From contig NC_088100.1 of assembly GCF_036370855.1 (NCBI RefSeq), positions 39,320,563 to 39,384,562 on the forward strand: a DNA stretch of 64,000 nucleotides, read 5' to 3'. Shown here one piece after another: positions 13,701 to 26,500 of the stretch. The translations under genes and the position numbers were made by a program. The notes beneath the pieces were generated by a model, which saw only the letters and a list, made by a program, of their open reading frames with translations, was not told the DNA's origin and made no database searches. Each line of letters begins with the position of its first letter. Within the stretch, counting starts at the first letter, position 1. Source of the DNA: Dromaius novaehollandiae. Taxonomy: Eukaryota; Chordata; Aves; Casuariiformes; Dromaiidae.

Positions 13701-16700
13701 TAGTCAATTATCTGCAGTAGAAGTGAATGTACCATCCTTCTGCAATGCTTTTGGCAGGGAGGAAGCCCTGAGTTCCATGTTTGTCTTACCTTTCACTGTG
13801 AGACAGCCTGTGGCTCAAAAACTGCAAGAACACAAATTTTAAAACAAAATATGAGCATGCGAAATGCATAAAGCCTGTTACCCTGAAAAACACCTCAAAA
13901 AGCCAGAAGAATTTCCCCACTGAAAACAGTATGACTACAGCTGCTGCCCGAGTAAAGCACTTAGCAACAGAAAGTGGGATTGATTAGGGTTGAAAATGTG
14001 GTACCCATAAAGCATAATGGGTGAAATCTCTCACAGGTCAGTGGCAACATGACTACTGGCCACAGTGGAGCCCAGATTTCCTCTAACATGCTCTAAATTT
14101 ACTGTTGGACCTATATTATAGGATGAAAATAAAACCCAGTGGTGTGCAAATGAACATCAGGGCACAGCAAATTCAAATGGTTGTAGTGTTGACATATAGT
14201 TAAGTTTGTGCTGTGGCTGCACTTGACGTTTGCTGCAATAGCTCTATCCTTCTTGACTAGCCTTTGCTATCAGTTCTCATTTTAGGCTTTGGACTCCTGC
14301 GAGAGGTGCATTGAGATATATCTGGACAGACCTCTACACTATGGGTGTTGTCACAGTACACGTGCCTTACATTAAAGGTAATATATTTTGGAAGTGTATG
14401 GTAAGACTGCAGGGCACATTTACAATGCTATCTCCATTTCACCTGCTATTCTCTGCTGCAAAACTGGAGCCCAGGTGCTTGTCTTGAAATCTGTGCATTA
14501 TCTCCAACATTTAGAAATGCCAACAAAGGAGAAATCTGCTGAAGTGTGGAGCTCTTGGAGGTTCTGTGTTCATTCTGATACAGTGGAGGATGTGAAGTAT
14601 TAACTACTCATGGCCATAAACCTCTCATCAGAAGGTGACAGGCAAATAAATTTCATGAGAACATTTCTATCTGTAAAGTATTTACTGATACGAGTACCAA
14701 TCTACTTTTGTCCTTAAAATGTGAGTGCTTATTTTCCAGACTTCAAATTCTAAAATTTAGACAAATTTACAGAACTGTAATCCTTCAAGTATTCTAAAAA
14801 TGTTGCCAGTTTGCTCACAGAGTATTGCTTAGTTTCCTCAAGTACTGCTACTGTTTGAAGCCAGACCTTCATGGCTGACATTTAGTAAATTGCTTGCGTC
14901 ACTGTTGGCCATGAGTCCTTATTGTAAAGGTGCACTTTGAGGTAATAACTAATAAGTGGTGTGAGGATGGATGTCTTCACTTGCAAACTTGATCTCATGC
15001 TTCTGCAAGCAGAGAGGGCCTAATGGAGCAGAGCAAGTGGAACAGGGACTATATTTAAAATAAGGACAAGCTTTTGGTCAGCCTGTAGTGGGTTGTGTTT
15101 GGCAAGGAAAGACCTAGAAAAAATCCTACACAAAGCTTAGACGTGAATTTTTTTAGATCAAGAGGGTTCATGTTTAATATAAACAATGGACAGAGAATAT
15201 CACTCACTCAGGTCCATGTATTTCTCCAAGTAGGTTCAGAAGATTCAATTCCTCATTTGCTAGAAGCCCTCTGTTCTGGGGCCTAGGGCATCGAAGTACC
15301 TGAGATGGTTTTATAGACAATCCAATACTGCTGTGCAAGAACAAGAGGTGACTGCATAAGACTTTTCCCTTTTTGGTTAGCAAACACCTTTTTAATGCAT
15401 GAATATAACATTGATTAAAAGCCTTTAAAGCAAGTTGAATGCTGTAGAGATTTTATTTCCTGATGAAGCATGATACCACATGTTAAAAGAGCATGTCATC
15501 TTGGCATGACAGTGTTTTGAATTAGCTGAGTAACCACAGAATATGTTGGAAAATAAAACAGAATATGAGTGTTACTGTAGTTTGGCATAAATTAAATTCA
15601 CATATCAATAACTTTGGGTTAAGCACAGGGAGAAATGTTGTGTCTGAAGATCACATTAACAAAGCACTCAACTGACAAATCAATATATCTGGTCAGTTGA
15701 GGTAGAGAGCCTACAAACACCAGCAATTACCTCTTTATGATAAATTATAGTTACTGATATTAAAAGTTGGACTCCAGAGTAAACTTAAACAACCAAGCCA
15801 TGAGAGTATTCAGAGGAATGCAGCAAAATAATAATTTCATATGTGAAGCTGGTACATAAGTCTCTAAAAGTAGCTACTCTGCAGCCTTTTGAAACACATT
15901 TCTGTATGGACTAATTAGGTCTACTATCTTAACACAAAAAATATGACCACAGAACCTGTGGGGTACTTCCCATGGTGACTTAAATTTCCATTGTTGAACT
16001 GCTCACAGTATAGATTTGCTACCATTGATGCCAACACTGTCTGTGATCTTGAAGTTGCTCCTGTTTGTCTGTTCAAGCAGGGAATTTGACTTCTCAAGAG
16101 TCTGATTGTCCCATTATAAAAAAAAGCTCTTCTTTTATTAAACCCAGAAATTTTCATTCTCTCTAGAGCAGAATCTGGCCTGATATTTAAGATCAAACAT
16201 TTCATGCCCACTTCTCTTGTCCTAATTCTGGTCATTTGCAACAATGCTGATGTTAAGTGACTACGAAACACTATTATTCTAAAGTAATCATATTTTCATG
16301 CTCTGTGCCCAATGTCACATGGAATCATTTATTTCAGTACAATGGGAAATAAGGCCACTGTGGATAACAGTATTTCTGAGGGGAGAAATGTTGCTCATTG
16401 CTGAATGGAAGCACAGTATACCCAGCTGATTATATGCTGTAAATTGCTTCTTGGAAATCAATGGATTTCAGCATTTATAATAAAAAGACCAGAGAGTGAA
16501 TGAGTGAAGTAAGAGCACAGAGAGAAAATATGCAGGGTATCAAAGCTCTTGCTGGAGCACCTGATCATATGTAAGTGCTAATTTCTCAGATCAGGCTGAT
16601 AATGGGCAGCTGAACTTGTCTTGTTAGCTGGGATGAGCTCGGGTATGAAGCACCAGCAAGGCTCCATCAGTGGCTGGTCGGCCTTGCGAGCTCCTCGTTC

Positions 16701-17714
16701 CCTTCTTCGCAAATAAAATGCTCACAGCCCTGCTATCAGCCTCAGAATATCCCTGTGCTCAACATCTGTCATGGCCTTCACATATAAATGACAGAGACAT
16801 TCAACACCATATACTTAAATGGAAATGTGTAAGAATTGTGGACTAGCTGGATCCTTGCAGCTTGTTAGATCTTCGAATTTCAGAGCTCACTTTGGAGTTA
16901 TTTCTTTTGTTTTTGTGGAAGCTGTAGACAAAAAAAAGGCCCAAGTCCCTTAATTTTCCAAATGTAGTAAAAAGTGTTTAGATATACACTTTAATATATT
17001 TTCTGTGGCATTTTTGTAAAATACAGATATATAATTATAGATATAATGCACATATAGCATTTACTATGTTGATAAAAAGCTAGTCTTTTCACAATGACAC
17101 ACTAATAAGTATTTACAATATGATTCAAATTTTACGGAACAAATGTTTCAAACAATACTGTGCGGTTATATGATAAGAATAATTTGAGGAAAAATAAGAG
17201 ACCAGTACTTAAAAAATCCCAGATGACAAAGTATGTACTATTACCAGGAGCAGCCCCATGCATAAACTTTCGTTTCCCCTTGTAGGAATATGCATGATTT
17301 AGCTCTTCCATATTTCTACCCAGCCACAGCCCCTTAAGATGACATAGAGAATTATCTTGCTTATCCTTTTTCAAGTACAGATTAATTGTACCACTCCCCC
17401 CATTTAAAGCTTTGTCCAACTGCAACATTTCAAAGCTTTGTCTAGAGCAGAAATTACTATACACACTTCTTGTTAATTAAATCAATGCAGCTATGCAGTT
17501 TACATAGTTGAAAATTTGCCCATCTTCTGCACATTTTAAAAGCATTTTACAAATTATTAGTTTGGGTTTCTGAGCAGTGTTTTAGCATTGGAAGCCTTTG
17601 CTTGGAGATCTGACTCACAGGAAACTGGAACACCAAACCAGCAACAGATCCAAAGTACATAAATGCCTTGTTACCTTCATATACGAACACCGTCTAAACA
17701 TACTTGCATCTTTA
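10786..17714. other. Non-coding DNA downstream of TBX18, right part
   Basis: No coding gene seen. It holds an 11-bp inverted repeat at 11517-11587, a homeodomain-site-rich stretch at about 12890-13110 that resembles conserved enhancer DNA, and a (CA)n microsatellite at 13277-13311. The longest open frames (104-115 codons, for example 15924-16271) look random. Confidence 0.6.
13277..13311. repeat. (CA)n/(TA)n microsatellite
   Basis: Interrupted CA repeat with TA steps. It produces His/Thr-rich frames on one strand and Val/Cys-rich frames on the other. Confidence 0.8.
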
Positions 17715-17734
17715 GCATATTGTCCCCACATCCT

Positions 17735-17880
17735 CTGAGGCACGGAAGTGCTATTCCATTTTACAGCTGAAAAAAATTCAGATACAGAGAGGCTAAGTGA
17801 ATTGGCCAATGTCACTTGGGTAGTTTGTGACAAAGCAGAGAAACAAACCCACATCTTCTAAATTACAGATTCTTCCTTGA
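17735..17880 (-). mobile_element. MIR-like SINE fossil, antisense
   Basis: The plus strand reads 'attccattttacagctga', then 'acagagaggctaagtgaatt', 'ggccaatgtcac' and 'cccacatcttctaa'. This matches the reverse complement of the MIR core (CATTTTACAGATG..ACAGAGAGGTTAAGTGACTTGCC..GGTCACAC). It lies about 2 kb past the TBX18 stop. Confidence 0.7.
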
Positions 17881-18860
17881 GTCTTTCCAGCTCTGAATGA
17901 GAACTTCATAAATCAGCATCTTCTTTAACATAAGCATATATATAACTAATAGAAATAAAGTATTCTCTGGGCAAGAGCTTAATTAAATACTTTTGTGGTT
18001 TCTTTTCTCTTTCCAAATAATAATAAGAGAGAGAGAAGGGTCTGTTTCTCTGTCCATTATCTCTATCCCAATGAAGAAAAATTAGCTGCAGTGAGCATTT
18101 CTTAAAGTGGGAGCAGTTAAGTTGCTGTTTGCCAGAAAGCATATTGGAACTTTTGAGAAATATAATGATTGACTTTTACTGAAACCTGACAGAAAAAAAC
18201 ATAAACTTTGAAGGCCTTATTCTCCTTTCCACAATGCTGGCCAGGGAAGCATTTTCAATTGCTTTTGCACCCACTTTCAGATGTCTTTAAACCACCTGCA
18301 TAATACAAAGCAGGCTTAGTGTAATGTGGAAGAACTATTTTCTCAAGCATTAAAATATGTCCCATAACCTCCACATTTAATGCTCTGACAGGTGGGCAGC
18401 TGAAGGGCAGCTATCACAGCAGGACGGATGTGCACAGGGCTGGGCAGGGGCAGACAAGGGCAGAAGTTTCCCTGTGACACAAGTATCTCCCCAAGCCCAT
18501 GTCATTCTAGAGAAGCCTGGTCAGGAATGGGTTTTGATCTGTGTTTTTATAAACGCTGGTTAAAATCAGAGATGGGAAGAAAGTGAACTGCTTAAATTCC
18601 ACGGCAATGACTGAGAAACAGAGCAGTAATAACCTCACGACAGAAAGGACCAAGGAAGGAAGACAGATGGCTCCCTGGAGGGAGGGAAATAGGCTGTAGG
18701 TGTCATGCTGTAGCATTCAAAGTAAACTATTATGGGAATTGGGCCTACTGTAATCCCGGTCCCAATCTGGCCAAGTTACAGGGAGGCAGCTACCAGAAAG
18801 TTTGGCTTCCAGCAACAGTTTGTGGGCAAACTGGGTCATCTGCCTAGCTGGTATAGGCAA
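17881..18860. other. Non-coding DNA just beyond the nearest TBX18 poly(A) signal
   Basis: No gene recognised. It may be part of a longer TBX18 3' UTR if the AATAAA at 18861 is not used. It has a short GC-richer patch at about 18385-18480. Confidence 0.4.
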
Positions 18861-18866
18861 TTTATT
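18861..18866 (-). terminator. Candidate poly(A) signal AATAAA for TBX18
   Basis: The hexamer AATAAA on the minus strand, about 1 kb past the stop. It is the nearest canonical signal. I see no strong GT-rich downstream element, so cleavage here is a guess. Confidence 0.3.
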
Positions 18867-19862
18867 TATGAGCTTCTGAGGATGGAGGGCATTTTGCCCT
18901 TATAAAAAAATACCCCAAAACACATGAATTTCTCATCCTGCTCACTTTTTCTTTTTTTAATCAAACCTGCATTTTCCTTTAAAAAAGTAAAAATACAAAA
19001 ACAAAGATACATTAGAATATCCTACTGTCCAGTAAATGTCTTATAGGCAATATTTATGATGAAAAAAAAATGCATCAAGCCCTTCCTTTAACAAATGAAG
19101 CACCCCAAAGTTCATTCTGTACCAAGGAATGCTGCTTCTTCTGCTGTTGGTTTAAATCACTCACATCACCACACTTTGAATCTGCATTATTTGTCTTTAA
19201 ATGCTGTCTTTAAATGCCTAATCATAAATCTAGACTAACACTGAAAAAGATCCTAGTAAGAATGTCATGCTGATGATAAGCTAGAAGCAGCATATCATGA
19301 GAAGGCAAATGAATCTTTCCGTTCACTTTGTATAAATAATCCATTAGCTAAGCTTCTGTTTTAGGCTGGATGCTTGATGCTTAACACTTTAAGTCCAAAT
19401 ATCCTTCATATCCCTTATAACAGAAGAAACTTGTAAAATGTCTTTGGTGCATCAGCTTAGTATTGTATGAATGTTTTAAAGAAACTCACTAGTACAATAG
19501 GAAATGTAAGTGGACTTGTTTGTGTTGTTTAATACTCTAAGTGTCATTTCATTCTTTAAAAGGGTTAGAACAGAGGAGGGGGAAGAGGGGAGGAAGTCTT
19601 ACTTAATTTGTTGCATATGTCCCGACGTGTTATACAACTAAGTGTATTATACCAGAAAACTAAAGCAGTCTGTGCCGCAACAAACTCTGTGTAACTCAAA
19701 ATAGGAGAATAATCTGGCCACAAGCAAGTCAAAAATTCAGTGAAACTTCCTCTCATATTATATATACACACACTTTTACAAGCTACATTGAGTGTCCTTT
19801 CATATTCCAAAAGAAATACATTGTAGACACCAAACATACTGTACTTTTACTTAAAGGCTTCA
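18861..19862 (-). other. TBX18: Probable TBX18 3' UTR
   Basis: Non-coding minus-strand sequence after the stop codon. The first canonical minus-strand AATAAA after the stop is at 18866-18861, which would give a 3' UTR of about 1 kb. An ATTAAA variant occurs earlier, at 19533-19528. The segment is AT-rich with T-runs and has no credible open frame. A longer UTR running to AATAAA sites near 16.1-16.3 kb is possible; transcript data would settle the end. Confidence 0.45.
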
Positions 19863-20587
19863 TCAAACCATATGTGCAGACACTTGAGAAGACGAGAGTG
19901 TTAAGCTTCCTAGGGTCCTAGAGTCAAAGAAATTCTGCTGCCCCCCACTGCTAAGTAAGTGCACTCCTTCCACAGGGGGCAACATCTGCCGATCCGTCAT
20001 GGTTCCACTTGGCGAGGACCCCAAGAAACTTCCTTGGGAAGAAACAATTTTCTCAGGACTGGCAGCCAGTTTAGGGGATGTGGAAAAGTTATATCCATAC
20101 AGTGCACAGGGACTGTGCAGTCTAAACGTGTTGTAGGAGCCTTGGTGGGTTTGATTAGTGGTAAAGGCATTGCTGGATGGGGATGGCATGATGTACTGGA
20201 GCTGTGGAGACATCCCTGAAATCTGCATCGATATGCCAGTTTGTGGGCAGCTGAATGCATCCCCATCACTGCCACTCATGGACATATTCACAGTTGTGCT
20301 ACTCGACACACCAACATAAGAGGGAGTCCTTGGGGGTGCGAACGTCTCACTGGTTTGGTTTGTGAGCCTGTTGTAGGTTTCAGCCAGAGAAGAGCTGTAT
20401 CTGTTCAGGGTCAAGCCTGAGCGGGCACAAGCTGTGTAGTCAGCTGGAGCAAGGCTACAGAGCTGACTAGCGTTGGGACTGAGATGGAAGGCTGGAGATG
20501 AGCAAGGGGAACCCGGTAAAAGGTGAGGGTGGGTAGATGGCACTCCACTGCCAGATCCCTGGAGTAAAGTAGAGGAACCTGCATTTC
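19863..20587 (-). CDS. TBX18: TBX18 coding exon 8 (last coding exon)
   Basis: Residues 364-604 and the TGA stop. Acceptor tattctcttccag|GAAATG. The region is Ser/Thr/Pro-rich and low in charge. It includes [39 protein letters not shown], a [18 protein letters not shown] block, and the end [17 protein letters not shown]. This C-terminal region diagnoses TBX18 against TBX15 and TBX22 and is unusually well conserved for a disordered region, which suggests partner binding (inference). Confidence 0.97.
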
Positions 20588-23500
20588 CTGGAAGAGAATA
20601 TTAAAGCGTAAGAAGCACGTTGAGAAAGGTTCACTTCCTAGACTGTGACAGACCAAGACCTTTATGTTTTGATAATAACCCCCTGACATGAAACATTTGA
20701 TGCAAAGAGATTCAAAAAACATTACACATACGTGTGCAATGTGTGTGTGTGCACATAAGTACTTTTAAAGAAATGACCTATACAAGAATGGAACACAAGT
20801 TGTGCTTCTGCAACCATCATTCAGTACATCCAAACTTACAGCTCCTGTCCCTGAGGTTAACTACTTTCTATTTGATACTGGAAGCAAATTGCATGGTGGT
20901 TAGGACATAGCGAGCGCTACATCACAGCAAGCTTTCTTCAAAACTACCGATTTTGTGCCATCTACGTTGTTGCTATGGTCTGGGGTGCATTTACAGCCCT
21001 TTGCTCCATGTGACACACACTTCTTTTGTGCCTATCATTATCAGCATGCCAGCTAAGGAACCAGCTCTTTACCTCAAATGATAGAGGCTCCCACTGTTAA
21101 AACAACTTCAGGGAAGTCTAGGCTGAGTACTGTGCATGGCTGCTTCATTTCTGAAAGGGTAGCTGCAGGTTTAGGCTTGCAGTGAACTATTCACATGCTG
21201 AAATTAGAACTTTTTACATGACAAATACAAGTGCTGAATGCTCTCAAAATACACTGCTTGCTATAGGTGAAGCCTTTTCTCAAAACTCTTTGAAAATTTC
21301 CCAGCTGCAAGAAGAGTTTCATTTTCTTAGAGATTATATTTCCCTGGAAAATGAATGTAGAAAAATCGGTTTTAGCTTTTCATAGCCTCCCAAAGACACC
21401 TAGCAGGAAGGACTCTCCTGTTTGTGAATCACGTTAACAATAAAACAGCTTGATGATACAAAGAGATATACAGACTGTCAATAACTTAACAGGCTTTCAG
21501 GATAGGTGAGCTAGTAAAAAGAAAAATACGCTATTATCAGTGAACTCTGCCTGTTCCACTTGCTCTGCTCACAGACCACGACAGGCACAAAACACCACCA
21601 GACACCTCCACATACTAAAAATCCTAGTGTAAAGCGTAGTTATTTTTCTTCCAATCCACATCAACGTCTCCACTATCTGAATAAGGGCAATTCCAGCATT
21701 AAGAATCAGGACAATTTTCTAGAGGGGCCTTTCAGCAAGTCTCTTTGGCTAAGCTCTAAACCACATTACTGGCCAAGGTACCGTAAAGATTTTGCAAGGA
21801 TCTTAGTTCCCATTCTTTGAACGTAACAGTAACTTCAACAAACTCCTTAACTTCAGGCAACAGCAGGAAGGGAAGTGGGAAGGTCATGACTGCGACTCCC
21901 CTGCTTCCAAACAGTGCTGCTATATAAAAACAAGGGAATACATTTGGTCTGTCTCTTGGACAGATAAACTTCACAAAGAGGAAGAACGAGTTTCCTTTAA
22001 GTCTTACGCACTCTTACAAGGTATTTCAGGTCTGATGCTGGCTTCTCATTATAGGCCTTTTTACAAGGACTATTTCCTCCTCCACCAAAAACTTTGCCAA
22101 CACTTACCCAGCATATCTGTGACTTAGCACAAAACCTTCTTTTCAATTGCCTGCAAGCACTGATGATCAAGATTTCTCAAGGGAGTGGGCAAAGGAGGAG
22201 TTAAGCAATTTCTGTGTATGCTATTGCTCTGAAGATGGCTTAATGACTTGGGAACATATTATCAAGAAAGCAGGTAGGATGTTTTTAAGTTTGGTAGGAG
22301 TAAATGTGAAAGTCAAGTGAAATGGTGCCTTTGGGAAAAGGCTGAGATGCCTCAGGGATGCCTCAGAAATAAAGGAATCCAAAAAATAGCACAGAGGTGC
22401 CTCTCTCTGTTCAAACAGGCAATTAAAATAGCCCTCTCTCCCCCCACAGCAGCATGTTTATGATGGGGGAAGTGGAAGGCAAGAGGCTGTGGGCTGGGAA
22501 GCAGGAGAAAGCAAAATGGAAAGGTCCATTTTTTCAAGCTCTAGGATGCAGACAAAGTTTGTAGGGACTTTTACTGAATAATTTTTAGTTTTTTAAGAAT
22601 CAAGGAAGCTTCCCAAGGAGAAAATCTAATTAAGCTTGCTGCTATTTATTCAATACTTAGAGGACATTTCTTCTCTCCTTTTTTTTTCTTAAACACACAA
22701 GTAATTCCTACATTAGTTTGGATGTATACAGCAAAAGTCACCTACACATGAACTGTGTCTTGTATATCTAGCCCAAGCATAACACTAAGGAGGAGATTAT
22801 TCTGTCCTGAAGTAACTCGCACCTTCCTCCACATGTGACCTGATTTACCTTTACAACCTCACATTTTTACTGCCACAATAGTTAAATTAGTATTAGTTTT
22901 GTAACTTAGAATAATTACAATTAGAGGTGATGGTCTGCACTGGGATTGGTTGGTTTATTTTCTTCTGCAAGTGACACACCAGCCTAGATTTTTATAAGGA
23001 ATGATGGGCAGAATTTTATCTGCATGCATTTTTGTGCTGAAAGAACACAAAGAAGACTGTTACCTTGTTTGGGTATCCCAGGTATATCTTCAAATGTAAG
23101 TGTCCTCAGTGAAGGTCTCCAGAAGGCGTAAGACTCTACCAAAGCTTCCAGTCCCATCCTATTTAGAACAAAAACACCATGGTGTCACGATAGAAAGTTC
23201 TTGTCTCACATTTCTCTGGATACTTTACCTCAGACACATATAAAAAGTAGTAACATTTCAGGATTATTTTGAGGGAGTTTGTTTTGCTTTTTAGAGAAGA
23301 GCCTTACGTCCTGATCTGTGAGACCTATGGTCACTGTGCTGGTAGCAAGCAAAGAGCTTCCCGATTCCACAAGTCTGGCTCTCTGTTTTGTTTTTTGCTT
23401 TGGCTATAACGACATTAAATATTTTCCTAGTATGACATTTCCTTAAGAGCAGCTGCTCTAATTGCTGGAGGGATGATCTCCTGTTTCTGATTAGAAGAAA

Positions 23501-26500
23501 GGTGATCCACAAGCAACTTTATTTAAATAGGATTCCCAGTCATTACCCATGAGGCAGCAAATCATGCTTCCAACACGAGCAAGGCAGGGATGTACCACTT
23601 TTTTGCTACTAAGTGTATAAGCAATGCTGTGTCTTGCTTATTATCTGGGGACAAAATGCCTTTAGTAACTATCTTCAGTTGTTCTCTTCCAACACTTTGT
23701 CATGATAAAACAGAAATAACTGGCCAGACAATTGCTGTGACAGACAATATGTAGAAGAAACTCTGTTTGCTGAAGGTAACGGGCCATTCATTTTCTGACA
23801 GAATTCTCTCAATAAAGCAGCTCAGAGGTGTAATTTTGCCATTACTTTTGGTTGCTGAGTCCCAAAGGCCTGTTAAGTGTCAACATCAGGCACATACCAA
23901 ATACAAGTACTTGCCTTTGAGCAGAAACACTCTGTAAACTGGAATTATGCAAATAGCCCAATTTGAAGCTACCAACATGCTCTTCTAATACAGCTTCTTC
24001 CACACTGCATTTCCAGCAGGATCACAAATATATTTCAGGAAACAGTTATAAAGTATTTATTAGCTAAAACTGGCCTAAAAAGATAGCCTTCATTTTCTGC
24101 AGTAATGGTGAATTTTCATTTCTAGTTAAAGTGGAGATAAAAGCCACCTCCTGGAGGAGTGTAGCCAAGGCGATAATTTATACAAGATGCCTTCGAACAA
24201 TTTCCACATTTTATCACCATCCTAATTTACGCTATCAAATGGCCAAGTTTATTTAACAAAACAGTTATGTTTTTCCTGAAGTATTTAAAGAGAGAAATTC
24301 TGGTCCTTTCCTGAGTAAAAGTTTTTATAGGGTCAAACTTAAGGCCTAACTGAAGAATGAAACAATTCTCAGCACATAAATTCTGTTGCACTTTGCAAAT
24401 GTACAGGGAATGCATTTAAAAGGTGAAGCTACTGATTTCTGTAAAATAGCCTGTGGGACTGAAAGGGAATAACCTGAAAGGGAATATTTTTAATTAAGCA
24501 GAATTACTGCATGAAGCAGTGCACAGTAAGACAGCTATAACAATTGAAAGAATACTGAAAAGTTGCATATAATGATACCACAGTACTTTTTTTTACACCA
24601 TTGTTGCAGACTAAAATGTCTTGATGATAAGCATAATAGAACATCGAAGATAACAGAATCTTAATATTTAATTTCTATGTTCAGCAACCAAGTAAATTAA
24701 TCAACTGAATAAACTAGTAACTTAAATTAAAAAAGAAATCTTCCTACAGAATTAAAAATCTGAGCTACATTCACAAACATGATTATTCTGTACCTCAGAG
24801 CTTACCAAAGAAAACAGGAATACTGATTTTAGTAAACCAATGTTTATTTGCTGCAGATAAAAATACGCAGAATCACTTCTGCAACATTTGCATTTATTAC
24901 ATTTTCTAAAGCCAAACCAGATACTTTTATGTAGAAGTCCTTTCTATAGCAATGACCTTTTAATCCATTTCTGTAAACTATAACAGACTTTCAATTCAAA
25001 TGTCATGCTTTTCTTTAATGCTCAAATCAAATTTACTCTTAGTAGCTAAATCAAAAATAAAAATCTCTCTATAGCTGCATTCCTACAACTGGGTTTTCAC
25101 GGTTGCAGATATAGTAGTCTTACTGTATCTACCTAGCATTCAGATAAAATCAATGTGTTTAGCCATATAAATCTAGTTTAAGATTGATTTTTAAACAATT
25201 CTTTCCCCTCTATCTTCCAGAGCATCTTTTCTTGTTTCATAGAACATTATGGATGAAACTCTAACCTCACTTAAAGTCAGAAATTTCAGTGAAGCCAAGA
25301 TTTCACCTACACATTTCTTCGAAGGCTCTCTCAGTATTTATTTTATAGCTCTGCAATGAGCACGCATAGCAGAGACACTGTCTGCAGGGAGTTGTCAAAC
25401 AGGGCATGTATGGCAATATTTTCTTCCCCAAGTGTACACAGCATGTTTTGTTTCTTCAGTCAGGATTTATCTGGAAGTTAATGTTCACTTAGTTTCAAAA
25501 TAGAAGGCTACAAAGGAGGACAAAACTCTTATTTATGCCTGTGGGAGGGGGTTTACTTCCAGGCCTAAGGATAGAACATGGCCAATTGTTTCTTGCGGGA
25601 AGACATAAATCTCAGAAAACAGCAAACATGGCATGCAAACTGAAAAGATACTTTTAGGTGATTCCAGTCAATTTTTATAACCACCCCACCCCTTCTATAA
25701 ATGTTCCTCTCCTACTCTTCTAATAGCTTGCATAAAAAATATTCTAGTTTGCTGGGCAATCTCAGCCTTCTTGTAATTCAGGTGGAAACAAAATGGTTTT
25801 TAATGCTTTAGCCTCTGCTAGAAGAAAAGCTCAGTAAACCAGCTAACAAAAGATACTCTCTGAACATTCCTACCAGTACACGGTTTGCTTCCTTCTCTGG
25901 AAGATTAGGTCATAAATATAGCAGCTGTAGAAACCAAATGCAAAGTGGTCACTGGAACCAATGTATACTACGCTTCTTTTTTTAGCTGAAGTGGTTTAGC
26001 ATACAATTCATAACAGGCTTAAGTATTTTGTATTAAACAGTCTTTGGATAAAATACCTCATCAGTACTGGCAGCAGGGACTAGACCCAAGTCTCTACTTT
26101 GCAGTACTCAGATTCCCTATTGCTATTTTGAGAGATTCATGGACCAAGAGAGAAAAAGCTATTAATCAGTCCAACTGCAACATAAGAGATGGAAAAAAGG
26201 CCTGTTTCAAGGTCATCTATAGCCTAGTAGGAAGGGCACTCACCTAGGAATTGCGTATTGTGGATTTAAAACTCTTTAGGCTAAAGAGACACTTGAACAC
26301 AAGCCTCCCATCTCCTAGGCAAGCGTACTAAATATCCAGCTACTGCACGAGGGACTTAGCTTCTCCTCTTTTAAGAGAAAACAATGAGTCATTCATCCAC
26401 CCTAAAGGCCACTTAAGTGCAAGACTTTCATACCGGTATCTGCAGTTTGTGTCTCTGTCCAGGAAAAAGAGATTTCAAGAGCAGCCTCTCTTGTTGGCCA

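Noticed and set aside
15924-16271. 115-codon minus-strand frame downstream of TBX18.
   Set aside because: No domain, no splice or promoter context, and a length compatible with chance in 64 kb.
19565-19837. 90-codon minus-strand frame right after the TBX18 stop.
   Set aside because: It is inside the probable 3' UTR, with no family match; last-exon frames of this size are expected by chance.
20411-20722. 103-codon minus-strand frame overlapping the start of exon 8.
   Set aside because: A shadow of TBX18 exon 8 in another frame running into intron 7.
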